In this document: piece after piece, positions 1 through 5,607 of the stretch
How positions within the stretch are numbered: position 1 is the stretch's first letter
How the letters are laid out: every line of letters begins with the position of its first letter
Origin: a bacterium (Candidatus Ratteibacteria) CG_4_9_14_3_um_filter_41_21
Lineage (GTDB): Bacteria; Ratteibacteria; UBA8468
Length of the DNA stretch: 13,522 nucleotides
Assembly: GCA_002791075.1 (NCBI GenBank)
Contig: PFWI01000185.1
Location: forward strand, 2,032 to 15,553
Direction of reading: 5' to 3'
Translations under genes and position numbers: made by a program
Notes under the pieces: generated by a model
Seen by the model: the letters and a program-made list of their open reading frames with translations, nothing else
The model's database searches: none
What the model was told of the DNA's origin: nothing

Positions 1-88
1 TGATTACGGTGATTAAAGATAAAAATCACTGTAATCTCCTTTATAATCACTGTAATCATATGGTATTTCAGGATAACTTAACTCTTAC
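1..88 (+). repeat. Left arm of 88-bp perfect inverted repeat (copy of the rplF leader)
   Basis: These 88 bases are the exact reverse complement of 3888-3975, the leader upstream of rplF. The copy contains three of the leader's 13-mers: GATTACGGTGATT at 2-14, AATCACTGTAATC at 24-36 and again at 45-57. It reads rightwards, in the direction away from the window edge. Identity stops abruptly at base 89. The repeat may continue beyond base 1, which cannot be seen. The arms bracket the whole rplF-secY module. Confidence 0.95.
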
Positions 89-101
89 TTCTCTTCTTCT
101 C

Positions 102-400
102 TAACTTTTGCTCTCTTTTCTGAATAGACAATTACAAGAAGACAATGGTAGTTGCAAAACTAAACATAAGAGTTTGGAGTCTTTCCGTAGCGTGCCTTTG
201 AATCTGCGAGCGGGCACGGTCGAGAGCACTTATTTCGGAAGCCCTCACTACCCCCCCTGGAATAAGTGCTCTCGGAGCGAGCAGATTCATAGAGTGTAGT
301 CAATCTCGCTGGGATTGACTAACGTGCCGCAAGGGAAGAGCTCCGAACTCTTGCACAAAACTGACCATTGGCTTTCTTACTTGTAAAAGAGCAAAAGTTA
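102..400. repeat. Long imperfect palindrome (about 300 bp); possible structured RNA or MITE-like element
   Basis: The two halves are reverse complements of each other over several blocks in the same order. TAACTTTTGCTCT at 102-114 pairs with 388-400. CAATGGT at 143-149 pairs with 364-370. AAGAGTTTGGAG at 168-179 pairs with 341-352 with one mismatch. GAATCTGC at 200-207 pairs with 281-288. GAGAGCACTTATT at 222-234 pairs with 261-273. A side hairpin lies at 297-321 (9-bp stem TAGTCAATC). The centre is near 245-258. The right end touches the secY stop codon at 401-403. No convincing coding frame crosses it. I do not recognise a known RNA family: RNase P, tmRNA and SRP signatures are not visible. 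The blocks are seen directly; an RNA role is inference. Confidence 0.75.
200..288. other. Core hairpin of the palindrome
   Basis: An 8-bp stem (200-207 with 281-288) encloses an asymmetric internal loop and then a perfect 13-bp stem (222-234 with 261-273). The apical loop is about 26 nt and contains a run of seven C on the plus strand (G on the minus strand). This is the most stable local fold in the first 400 bases and is more GC-rich than its surroundings. It could fold on either strand's transcript. Confidence 0.8.
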
Positions 401-1711
401 TCATCTTATTTTCATCTTCTTCATAAAACCTTGATAATGGCGCATTAGCAAATGAGATTCAATTTGGCGCATTGTCTCAATAATTACGGCAACGATAATG
501 AGCAAACCAATTCCTCCAAAAAGACTGGCTACTAAATACGGAACTTTTAACCAATTCATAATAAGGTAAGGAAAAATAGCAATGGCAACCAAAAAAAGAG
601 AACCGGGTAAAGTCAACCTGGTCAAAATCTTTTCCAGAAAGTTTGCGGTAGGTTTTCCCGGTCTCACCCCAGCAATAAATCCTCCGTACTTGCGTAAATC
701 ATCAGCAACATTATCAGGATTAAAACTAATGGCAGAATAGAAATAGCAGAAGAAAACGGTTAGCCCGGCATAAAGAAGAGTGTAAAGAAAAGCGCCCGGA
801 GACAACCAATCAGAAAATCTCTTAACCAGATCGTTATTAACGAATCTAAGCATTGTTGCCGGAAGCATCAGGATAGAGACCGCAAAAATTAAAGGAATAA
901 CTCCGCCTTGATTAATCTTAATGGGAAGATAAGTAGATTGGCCTCCGTATACCTTCCGGCCAACAATCCGCTTAGGATATTGCACGGAAATTCGCCTCTC
1001 TCCTTCAGTAAGTAAAATGGTAGCCGCCACAACCAAAGCAATTAAAATCATCATTAAAAAAATTGTAGGACCGGCTAACTGTCCTGAACGATAAAGCATG
1101 GCAATTTGCTTGGCGGCTGACGGATAACGGGAAAGAATCCCGACCGTAATAATTAAAGAAATGCCATTGCCAATGCCCTTCTCGGTAATCTGCTCTCCTA
1201 ACCACATTAAAAAGATCGTGCCTGCAGTAAGGGTGATTACCGTCAGTATCCTGAAGAACCAACCTGGTTGAGAAACCATCACTACATTATCAAAGTTATT
1301 AGGATTCTCCAGCCAAAAAGCGATGGCCGTGGCTTGAATGATACAAAGTAACACCGTGCCCCGCCTGGTTAACTGAGTAAGTTTTCTTCTCCCCTCAGGC
1401 CCTTCTTTTCTCAAATTTTCAAAATAAGGAACTACCGCCGCCAAAAGTTCTAAAATAATAGAAACAGAAATATAGGGCATAATTCCTAAAGCCAAAATGG
1501 TAAGACTGCTCAAAGCCCCCCCGGTGAAAAGATCGGCAATTCCAAAGAGCGTTCCCTGGATTCTCCTGAAAAATTGAGCCAGGGCAATACCATCAATTCC
1601 CGGAGTAGGAATATAGCAACCCAGCCGATAAACCGCTAACAGCACCAAAGTAATTAAAATTTTTTTTCGCAGATCTGGAATTTTAAAACTATCACGAAAC
1701 GGGGTTAACAT
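401..1711 (-). CDS. secY: Protein translocase subunit SecY
   Basis: SecY is the central pore subunit of the SecYEG translocon in the inner membrane; it exports unfolded proteins and inserts membrane proteins. The 436-residue protein has the usual family length and about ten hydrophobic segments. Residues near 30-40 carry the first-helix/plug region (YIPTPGIDG). The cytosolic loop has the SecY-typical RRISVQYPKR, followed by the STYLPIKINQGGVIPLIFA region. The C-terminus is basic. It is the last gene of the rplF-secY module but is separated from rplO by 272 bp of repeats, unlike the tight spacing usual in spc operons. No Shine-Dalgarno is visible before the ATG. adk and map, common downstream partners, are absent; the stop codon is followed at once by the 102-400 palindrome. 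Confidence 0.97.
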   Translation of the reverse strand: MLTPFRDSFKIPDLRKKILITLVLLAVYRLGCYIPTPGIDGIALAQFFRRIQGTLFGIADLFTGGALSSLTILALGIMPYISVSIILELLAAVVPYFENLRKEGPEGRRKLTQLTRRGTVLLCIIQATAIAFWLENPNNFDNVVMVSQPGWFFRILTVITLTAGTIFLMWLGEQITEKGIGNGISLIITVGILSRYPSAAKQIAMLYRSGQLAGPTIFLMMILIALVVAATILLTEGERRISVQYPKRIVGRKVYGGQSTYLPIKINQGGVIPLIFAVSILMLPATMLRFVNNDLVKRFSDWLSPGAFLYTLLYAGLTVFFCYFYSAISFNPDNVADDLRKYGGFIAGVRPGKPTANFLEKILTRLTLPGSLFLVAIAIFPYLIMNWLKVPYLVASLFGGIGLLIIVAVIIETMRQIESHLLMRHYQGFMKKMKIR

Positions 1712-1725
1712 TTTTATTTAATGGG

Positions 1726-1877
1726 ACGCAGATAACATCAGGATAAAACAGGATTCTGATGAAGTCATTGCGAGTGAAACGAAGCAATCTCATAAGATTG
1801 CCATGTCGTCCGCCACTGAATCTTTGGCGGACTCCTCGCAATGACCCTTCGAGTCAATTATTGATATTTATCTGCGT
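1726..1877. repeat. Outer palindromic repeat (ACGCAGATAA type) split by an inner repeat
   Basis: ACGCAGATAA at 1726-1735 is the perfect reverse complement of TTATCTGCGT at 1868-1877. Between these arms sits a TCATTGCGAG-family element (1764-1845). The arms resemble the common CGCAGAT...ATCTGCG intergenic palindrome. The element separates rplO from secY. Confidence 0.75.
1764..1845. repeat. TCATTGCGAG-family palindromic repeat, copy 1
   Basis: The 82-bp element begins GTCATTGCGAG and ends CTCGCAATGAC, a perfect 11-bp inverted terminal pair. Internal material shared with other copies includes GAAGCAATCTC and ATTGCCA, plus a GTCCGCC...GGCGGAC hairpin (1808-1832 region). It is a non-coding MITE/REP-like element with no transposase in the window. 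Confidence 0.9.
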
Positions 1878-1924
1878 GTATCTGCGGAAATTCCGCTACT
1901 GGACTATCATCTCTCTTCAGTAGG

Positions 1925-1966
1925 AATATGCGGGAAGATTAACTTCCCTGAAATTACTGACAGCAA
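1925..1966 (+). repeat. Dispersed repeat of about 42 bp, copy A
   Basis: About 34 of 42 aligned bases match the reverse strand of 13481-13521. The blocks AATATGCG, AGATTAACTTC and TACTGACAGCAA are identical. In this copy GGGAAG/CTTCCC forms a short hairpin (1931-1947). It lies just beyond the rplO stop codon, next to a GCGGAAATTCCGC palindrome at 1884-1896. Its role is unknown. Confidence 0.65.
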
Positions 1967-1983
1967 CTCTGTGTCCTAATGAT

Positions 1984-2430
1984 TTAAGATGTTGTTTCTG
2001 TCTTCCCGCCTATTTTGCTAATTACCTCAATTGCTTTTTTGCTAAATTTGTCTGCTTTTATAGTAAGTTTTTTTTTCAGGTCTCCCCGGGCAAGAACTTT
2101 TACTAAATTTTTCTTTTTAACCAGTTCGGCTTTTCTCATCTTGGTTTTATCAACAGTTTCTCCGTCATCAAATCTATTTAATTGTTCAAGATTAACTATT
2201 TCATATTCTCTTTTTTTTCTCTTAATCGGTTTAAATCCTCGTTTGGGAATTTTTCTGATTGAGGGGGTTTGTCCTCCCTCAAAACTTCTTGAAAAAGCAA
2301 CACCAGTCCTGGACTTTTGTCCTTTATGCCCCCGGGTTGCAGTTTTGCCATGGCCAGAACCAGGACCACGGCCAATCCGTTTCCGACGATGATGTGAACC
2401 AGAACTCGGTTTCAATTCATTTAATTTCAT
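1984..2430 (-). CDS. rplO: 50S ribosomal protein L15 (uL15)
   Basis: L15 is a late-assembly protein of the large ribosomal subunit that contacts 23S rRNA. The 148-residue product has the normal length. The N-terminus is the family hallmark: MKLNELKPSSGSHHRRKRIG followed by a Gly/Lys/Arg-rich GRGPGSGHGKTATRGHKGQKSR stretch (about residues 20-41), and then the GGQTPSIRKIPKRGF motif. The ATG overlaps the rpsE stop by 4 bases (2427-2430), implying translational coupling. This overlap also shows there is no room for rpmD (L30), which usually lies between rpsE and rplO. Confidence 0.97.
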   Translation of the reverse strand: MKLNELKPSSGSHHRRKRIGRGPGSGHGKTATRGHKGQKSRTGVAFSRSFEGGQTPSIRKIPKRGFKPIKRKKREYEIVNLEQLNRFDDGETVDKTKMRKAELVKKKNLVKVLARGDLKKKLTIKADKFSKKAIEVISKIGGKTETTS

Positions 2431-2891
2431 TCTCTATCTTCAGACAAATGGGAAAGCCCAAGAAGAGTTGCCTTCACGACATTGAGCGGATTATGAGAAC
2501 CAAATAACTTGGTTACAACATCAGAAACTCCCACCGCTTCCATTACTGCTCTTACCGATTTAGCCGCAACCAGCCCCCTGCCTTTTCGCGCTGGCTTCAA
2601 AAGAATCCTGGAAGCACCAAACTTAGAGGTAAAAGAAAAAGGAATGCTTGGACCTTCTAATGATATCTTGATTAAAGACTTCATTGCTTTCTTTTCTGCT
2701 TTAGCAATCGCAGCGCTTACCTCTCCTGCTTTTTCATGCCCATAACCAACCAGACCTGCTCCGTTGCCTGTCACAACAAGTGCACTGAACCTCATTCGCC
2801 GGCCGCCTTTAACAACCTTAGAAATTCTATTAATAGTAACAACTTTACGTATCCATCCCTGATCCATATTAATTTTTTGATGATTCGCCAT
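2427..2891 (-). CDS. rpsE: 30S ribosomal protein S5 (uS5)
   Basis: S5 is a small-subunit protein involved in decoding fidelity and in the mRNA entry helicase centre. The product is 154 residues, at the short end of the family. The N-terminal double-stranded RNA-binding fold has VVTINRISKVVKGGRRMRFSA (about residues 17-37) and the GNGAGLVGYGHEKAGEV signature. The C-terminal half has LLKPARKGRGLVAAKSVRAV and GSHNPLNVVKA. The ATG overlaps the rplR stop by one base (TGATG arrangement at 2889-2893), and the 3' end overlaps rplO by 4 bases. The order rplR-rpsE-rplO is that of a bacterial spc operon without rpmD. Confidence 0.97.
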   Translation of the reverse strand: MANHQKINMDQGWIRKVVTINRISKVVKGGRRMRFSALVVTGNGAGLVGYGHEKAGEVSAAIAKAEKKAMKSLIKISLEGPSIPFSFTSKFGASRILLKPARKGRGLVAAKSVRAVMEAVGVSDVVTKLFGSHNPLNVVKATLLGLSHLSEDRE

Positions 2892-3256
2892 CAGAAATTT
2901 AATCCGCTTTTTTTAGCGCCTTCAATAAACGCTTTTATTCGACCACCGAAGGAATATCCCGACCGATCAAATTTGACTTTTTTAATTCCCAATTGCAGTG
3001 CTTTCTTCCCCAGGAGAGAACCTACCCTTTCAGCTCCTTTAACATTACCCCCCATTACAGATTTATCTGAGGAGGTAAAATCAGGGGATAAACTAGAAAT
3101 ACCCGTAATAACTTTTCCCTCTTCGTCATCAACAAAAATTCCATAGATGTGCTTGAGACTTCTAAAAAGAGTAAGTCTCGGTCTCATCCTTGTCCCAAAA
3201 ATTTTTTGCTTTTTAATCAGACTCTGATGCCTTCTTTTTCTATTATTTTCATCCAT
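2891..3256 (-). CDS. rplR: 50S ribosomal protein L18 (uL18)
   Basis: L18 binds 5S rRNA in the central protuberance of the large subunit. The 121-residue protein matches the family length. It has the conserved core RPRLTLFRSLKHIYGIFVDD (about residues 25-45) and the C-terminal FDRSGYSFGGRIKAFIEGAK (about 95-115), where FDR.GY..GR.KA is diagnostic. The N-terminus is basic. The ATG follows a purine-rich AGAGAG stretch, a weak Shine-Dalgarno. It lies 41 bp downstream of rplF, across a short perfect hairpin, and is coupled to rpsE by a one-base stop/start overlap. Confidence 0.96.
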   Translation of the reverse strand: MDENNRKRRHQSLIKKQKIFGTRMRPRLTLFRSLKHIYGIFVDDEEGKVITGISSLSPDFTSSDKSVMGGNVKGAERVGSLLGKKALQLGIKKVKFDRSGYSFGGRIKAFIEGAKKSGLNF

Positions 3257-3277
3257 TCTTTTTTCTCTCTTGCCTTT

Positions 3278-3298
3278 AGGGGTTGTTAAACAACCCCT
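3278..3298. other. Perfect hairpin in the rplF-rplR gap
   Basis: AGGGGTTGTT (3278-3287) and AACAACCCCT (3289-3298) are perfect reverse complements with one base between them, so the RNA would form about a 9-bp stem with a tiny loop. It overlaps the first base of the rplF TAA on the minus strand. No U-tract follows on either strand, so it is not a canonical terminator; a processing site or partial attenuator is possible. Confidence 0.6.
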
Positions 3299-3852
3299 TA
3301 CGCCGCCGTTGTAGTTGCTGCGGCAGTCTTGCCCACCTTGTGGCGAATATATTCTCCTTGATAGCGAACTCCCTTACCTTTATAAACATCTGGAGGTTGA
3401 ATTCTCCTGATCGAAGCCGCAAAATTTCCCACCAATTCCTTGTCTATTCCCTTAATAGAGATATTAGGGGCAGAAACCTTCACTTCTAATCCTTTCGGAA
3501 TTTCAACCTCTTTTGGATGAGAAAATCCTAAGAGAAGGGAAAGTTTTTGCCCTTCCACCTTTGCCCGATAACCCACGCCGATAACCTGCAAAACCTTTTC
3601 ATAGCCCTCATTCACTCCTTGAATCATATTGGAAATGAGTGTTCTGAAAAGACCCTGGAGTTCTACAACTTTCATCCTTTCATCCTTTCTTCTGGTCAAA
3701 AGAAGTTTTCCTTCTGATATTTGTGCCTTTAGAGAAAGGGGAATATGTCTTTCTAATTTGCCTTTTTTGCCTTCAATACTGATAAGTTGATTTTCAATTT
3801 TTACCTTCACGCCTTCTAAAATATTTATGGGCCTCTCTCTTTTCTTGGCCAT
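3298..3852 (-). CDS. rplF: 50S ribosomal protein L6 (uL6)
   Basis: L6 binds 23S rRNA near the sarcin-ricin loop and factor-binding site. The 184-residue product is the usual length. It has the duplicated L6 fold: an N-terminal repeat starting RPINILEGVKVKIENQLISI, and a second domain with LQVIGVGYRAKVEGQKLSLL (about residues 88-107). The C-terminal signature reads RIQPPDVYKGKGVRYQGEYI (about 149-168). The tail ends in Ala/Thr-rich KTAAATTTAA, a low-complexity extension. This is the first gene of the module. rpsH, its normal upstream neighbour, is missing; instead a leader of about 178 nt follows a dedicated promoter at 4037-4065. No clear Shine-Dalgarno precedes the ATG. Confidence 0.97.
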   Translation of the reverse strand: MAKKRERPINILEGVKVKIENQLISIEGKKGKLERHIPLSLKAQISEGKLLLTRRKDERMKVVELQGLFRTLISNMIQGVNEGYEKVLQVIGVGYRAKVEGQKLSLLLGFSHPKEVEIPKGLEVKVSAPNISIKGIDKELVGNFAASIRRIQPPDVYKGKGVRYQGEYIRHKVGKTAAATTTAA

Positions 3853-3887
3853 TATTTTTAAATCTATTACAGAAAATCTAAAGAAGG

Positions 3888-3975
3888 GTAAGAGTTAAGT
3901 TATCCTGAAATACCATATGATTACAGTGATTATAAAGGAGATTACAGTGATTTTTATCTTTAATCACCGTAATCA
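3888..3975 (-). repeat. Right arm of 88-bp perfect inverted repeat (rplF leader)
   Basis: This is the exact reverse complement of 1-88. It occupies the middle of the untranslated leader between the predicted promoter (4037-4065) and the rplF ATG at 3852. It contains three of the four phased 13-mers. Its flanks, 3853-3887 and 3976-4036, are not seen near bases 89-150, so only this leader segment is duplicated within the visible window. Confidence 0.95.
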
Positions 3976-3996
3976 AGAAGTTTAATCTCTGTAATC
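3919..3996 (-). promoter_or_regulatory. Four phased 13-mers in the rplF leader (candidate operator or RNA hairpins)
   Basis: On the plus strand GATTACAGTGATT occurs at 3919-3931 and 3940-3952. Its inverse follows as AATCACCGTAATC at 3962-3974 and AATCTCTGTAATC at 3984-3996. The starts are 21, 22 and 22 bp apart, about two helical turns, so all four would face the same side of DNA. The arrangement is two direct copies followed by two inverted copies. It also lets the transcript fold as a nested hairpin: the inner pair complements over 13 bp with one G-U, the outer pair over about 11 of 13. The pattern is seen in the sequence; protein binding or RNA control is inference. Confidence 0.7.
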
Positions 3997-4036
3997 AGTA
4001 ATAGTTTTAAAGAAACTAACCTATTACAAAGAAGGA

Positions 4037-4065
4037 ATTGTACTATAATTTATTTTTCTTGTCAA
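4037..4065 (-). promoter_or_regulatory. Predicted sigma70-type promoter for rplF-secY
   Basis: On the minus strand TTGACA (4065-4060) and TACAAT (4042-4037) are separated by exactly 17 bp. The -35 hexamer and the spacer fall in the last codons of aspS, and the -10 lies just past its stop codon (4043-4045). The predicted transcript start is near 4030, giving a leader of about 178 nt that contains the phased 13-mers. No other equally good promoter is visible between aspS and rplF. Confidence 0.7.
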
Positions 4066-5425
4066 TTTTCAAAGAAAGTTCCTTCAACTGCTGGAGGGAA
4101 ACTCTCGCCGGAGCCCCGGTTAACGGGCAAGAGCCATCGCCGCTCTTGGGGAAGGCAATCACTTCCCTGATAGAGTCTGCGCCGCTCATAAGCATTAAAA
4201 GGCGGTCAAGCCCTAAAGCAATTCCTCCGTGAGGAGGCGCGCCGTATTCTAACGCTTCTAAAAGAAAACCAAATTTAGAAAGATAAACTTCTTGAGAAAG
4301 GCCAATTAATCCAAAAATCTTTTCCTGAAGTTCCCTTTTATGGATACGAAGGCTCCCTCCTCCAACCTCCTGTCCGTTAAGGATAAGGTCATAGCAGAGC
4401 CCTCTTACCTTTAAGGGCTCTTGGTCTAAAAGAGAAAGGTCTTCTTCCATCGGCAAAGTAAATGGATGATGTTGGGGGTCTAATCTATCTTGCTCTTTAT
4501 TAAACTGAAACAGAGGGAATTGTTCAACCCAAACAAAACTAAAATTTGTTTTTTTCTCATCTCGCAAATCCGGTTTATCAGTACCATACTTAGAAATCGC
4601 CTCCTGGTACATGAGGTGAGGAAAGGGAAGAGGAATTTTTAAAGAAAGAATTTCTTCAAAGAGCATCCCAATCATCTCTTCAATAATAGCAAGAATTTCT
4701 TCCTGCGTCATAAAAGAACATTCCAGGTCAAGTTGGGTATGTTCAGGTTGCCGGTCGGCACGCAAATCTTCATCCCGAAAGCATCTGGCAATCTGGAAAT
4801 ATTTTTCAAAGCCGGCAACCATCAACAATTGCTTGAAAAGTTGGGGGGATTGAGGAAGAGCATAAAAATCTCCCGGAGAAAGTCTACTGGGAACTAAATA
4901 ATCGCGTGCCCCCTCCGGAGTGCTTTTGGTAAGGATGGGAGTTTCTATCTCCAAAAATTCTTTTTTACCTAAATAATCCCGGATTAATTTGACCAGTCGA
5001 TGGCGCATTATGAGCCGCTTCTGCATTATTGGCCGTCTCAGATCAAGGTAACGATAAGTGAGGCGAATTTCTTCGGCAACTTTCAAATCATGCGAGAGTT
5101 CAAATGGCAAATCTTTGCTCTTATTAAGAAGAAAAAGTTTTTCTGCAAATACCTCTATTTCTCCGGTAACTAATTTATTATTAATCGTCCCTTTTGGCCT
5201 CTCCTGGACCTTTCCTCCCACCCCGATTAAATCCTCGGAATGCAAAGATTTGGAAGAAGAGAGAAGTTTAGCGTCAAAGAGAACCTGGGTGATGCCGTAG
5301 CGGTCTCTTAAATCAATAAAGAGAAGTCCTCCATGGTCCCGCCTGACATTTACCCATCCAATTAAAAATACGTCTTTGCCTAAATCACTCCTGCGCAATT
5401 CTCCGCAATTATGCGTCCTTTTCAT
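4043..5425 (-). CDS. aspS: Aspartyl-tRNA synthetase, bacterial type lacking the GAD domain, probably non-discriminating
   Basis: This class IIb synthetase charges tRNA with aspartate. From the chosen ATG the protein is 460 residues. An N-terminal OB-fold anticodon domain contains GWVNVRRDHGGLLFIDLRDR (24-43). Motif 2 and nearby blocks are bacterial: TPEGARDYLVPSR (169-181) and CFRDEDLRADRQPEHTQLDL (215-234). Motif 3 is GLDRLLML (405-412). Bacterial AspRS is normally about 590 residues; here YGTDKPDLR (280-288) runs almost directly into FVWVEQFPLF, so the GAD insertion of about 130-140 residues is missing. His31 and Gly79 match the non-discriminating type. An in-frame GTG at 5441-5443 would add six residues but lies in a repeat; family members start M.RTH.CGEL, so I prefer 5425. 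No Shine-Dalgarno is visible. hisS lies upstream on the same strand. Confidence 0.95.
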   Translation of the reverse strand: MKRTHNCGELRRSDLGKDVFLIGWVNVRRDHGGLLFIDLRDRYGITQVLFDAKLLSSSKSLHSEDLIGVGGKVQERPKGTINNKLVTGEIEVFAEKLFLLNKSKDLPFELSHDLKVAEEIRLTYRYLDLRRPIMQKRLIMRHRLVKLIRDYLGKKEFLEIETPILTKSTPEGARDYLVPSRLSPGDFYALPQSPQLFKQLLMVAGFEKYFQIARCFRDEDLRADRQPEHTQLDLECSFMTQEEILAIIEEMIGMLFEEILSLKIPLPFPHLMYQEAISKYGTDKPDLRDEKKTNFSFVWVEQFPLFQFNKEQDRLDPQHHPFTLPMEEDLSLLDQEPLKVRGLCYDLILNGQEVGGGSLRIHKRELQEKIFGLIGLSQEVYLSKFGFLLEALEYGAPPHGGIALGLDRLLMLMSGADSIREVIAFPKSGDGSCPLTGAPARVSLQQLKELSLKIDKKNKL

Positions 5426-5436
5426 TTTATTTATTT

Positions 5437-5607
5437 TAACCACGAATTACGCGAATTTCTCTAATTAAGAATTGATACGAAGTGTCATTGCGATGAGTGA
5501 AACGAAGAAGTAATCTCAAGATTGCCACGGCACTTCGTGCCTCGCAATGACCTATTCTTTTTTTATTACTCTTTAATAATTCGTATAATTCGAGAAATTC
5601 GTGGTTA
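5437..5607. repeat. Outer CCACGAAT palindrome split by an inner TCATTGCGA element
   Basis: TAACCACGAATT at 5437-5448 is mirrored by AATTCGTGGTTA at 5596-5607, and the arms stay similar inward (GCGAATTTCTC against GAATTATACGAATT on the opposite strand). The right arm supplies the TAA stop of hisS (5605-5607), and the left arm holds the alternative GTG of aspS. The inner element is 5484-5551. Confidence 0.8.
5484..5551. repeat. TCATTGCGA-family palindromic repeat, copy 2
   Basis: The 68-bp element begins GTCATTGCGA and ends TCGCAATGAC, with an internal GGCACTTCGTGCC hairpin at 5529-5541 and the family blocks GAAACGAAGAAG, AATCTCAAGATTGCCA. It lies between hisS and aspS, inside the CCACGAAT palindrome. 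On the plus strand a T-rich tract follows, but no plus-strand gene ends here. Confidence 0.88.

Noticed and set aside
108..299. 63-codon plus-strand frame starting with TTG
   Set aside because: It runs through the palindrome centre, has no ribosome-binding site or recognisable protein features, and its sequence is explained by the inverted repeat.
102..400. RNase P RNA, tmRNA, SRP RNA or 6S RNA
   Set aside because: The GAGGAAAGTCC, tmRNA end and SRP GGAAGCAGCC signatures are not visible on either strand. A rod-like 6S-type fold cannot be excluded but has no sequence support.
1..400. Assembly foldback artefact as the cause of the 102-400 palindrome
   Set aside because: The arms differ by many substitutions and indels, and one arm has its own side hairpin; a foldback artefact would be near-identical. 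The 88-bp repeat at 1-88 remains open to a technical cause.
1005..1262. 85-codon minus-strand frame inside secY
   Set aside because: It is a shifted-frame shadow of a clear SecY coding region.
3919..3996. CRISPR-like array from the evenly spaced 13-mers
   Set aside because: The units are too short, alternate orientation halfway, have 8-9 bp gaps and no cas genes nearby; an operator or hairpin fits better.
5426..5443. GTG start for aspS adding six residues
   Set aside because: The GTG lies in the arm of a CCACGAAT repeat, and AspRS proteins start close to the M.RTH.CGEL motif, which the ATG at 5425 provides.
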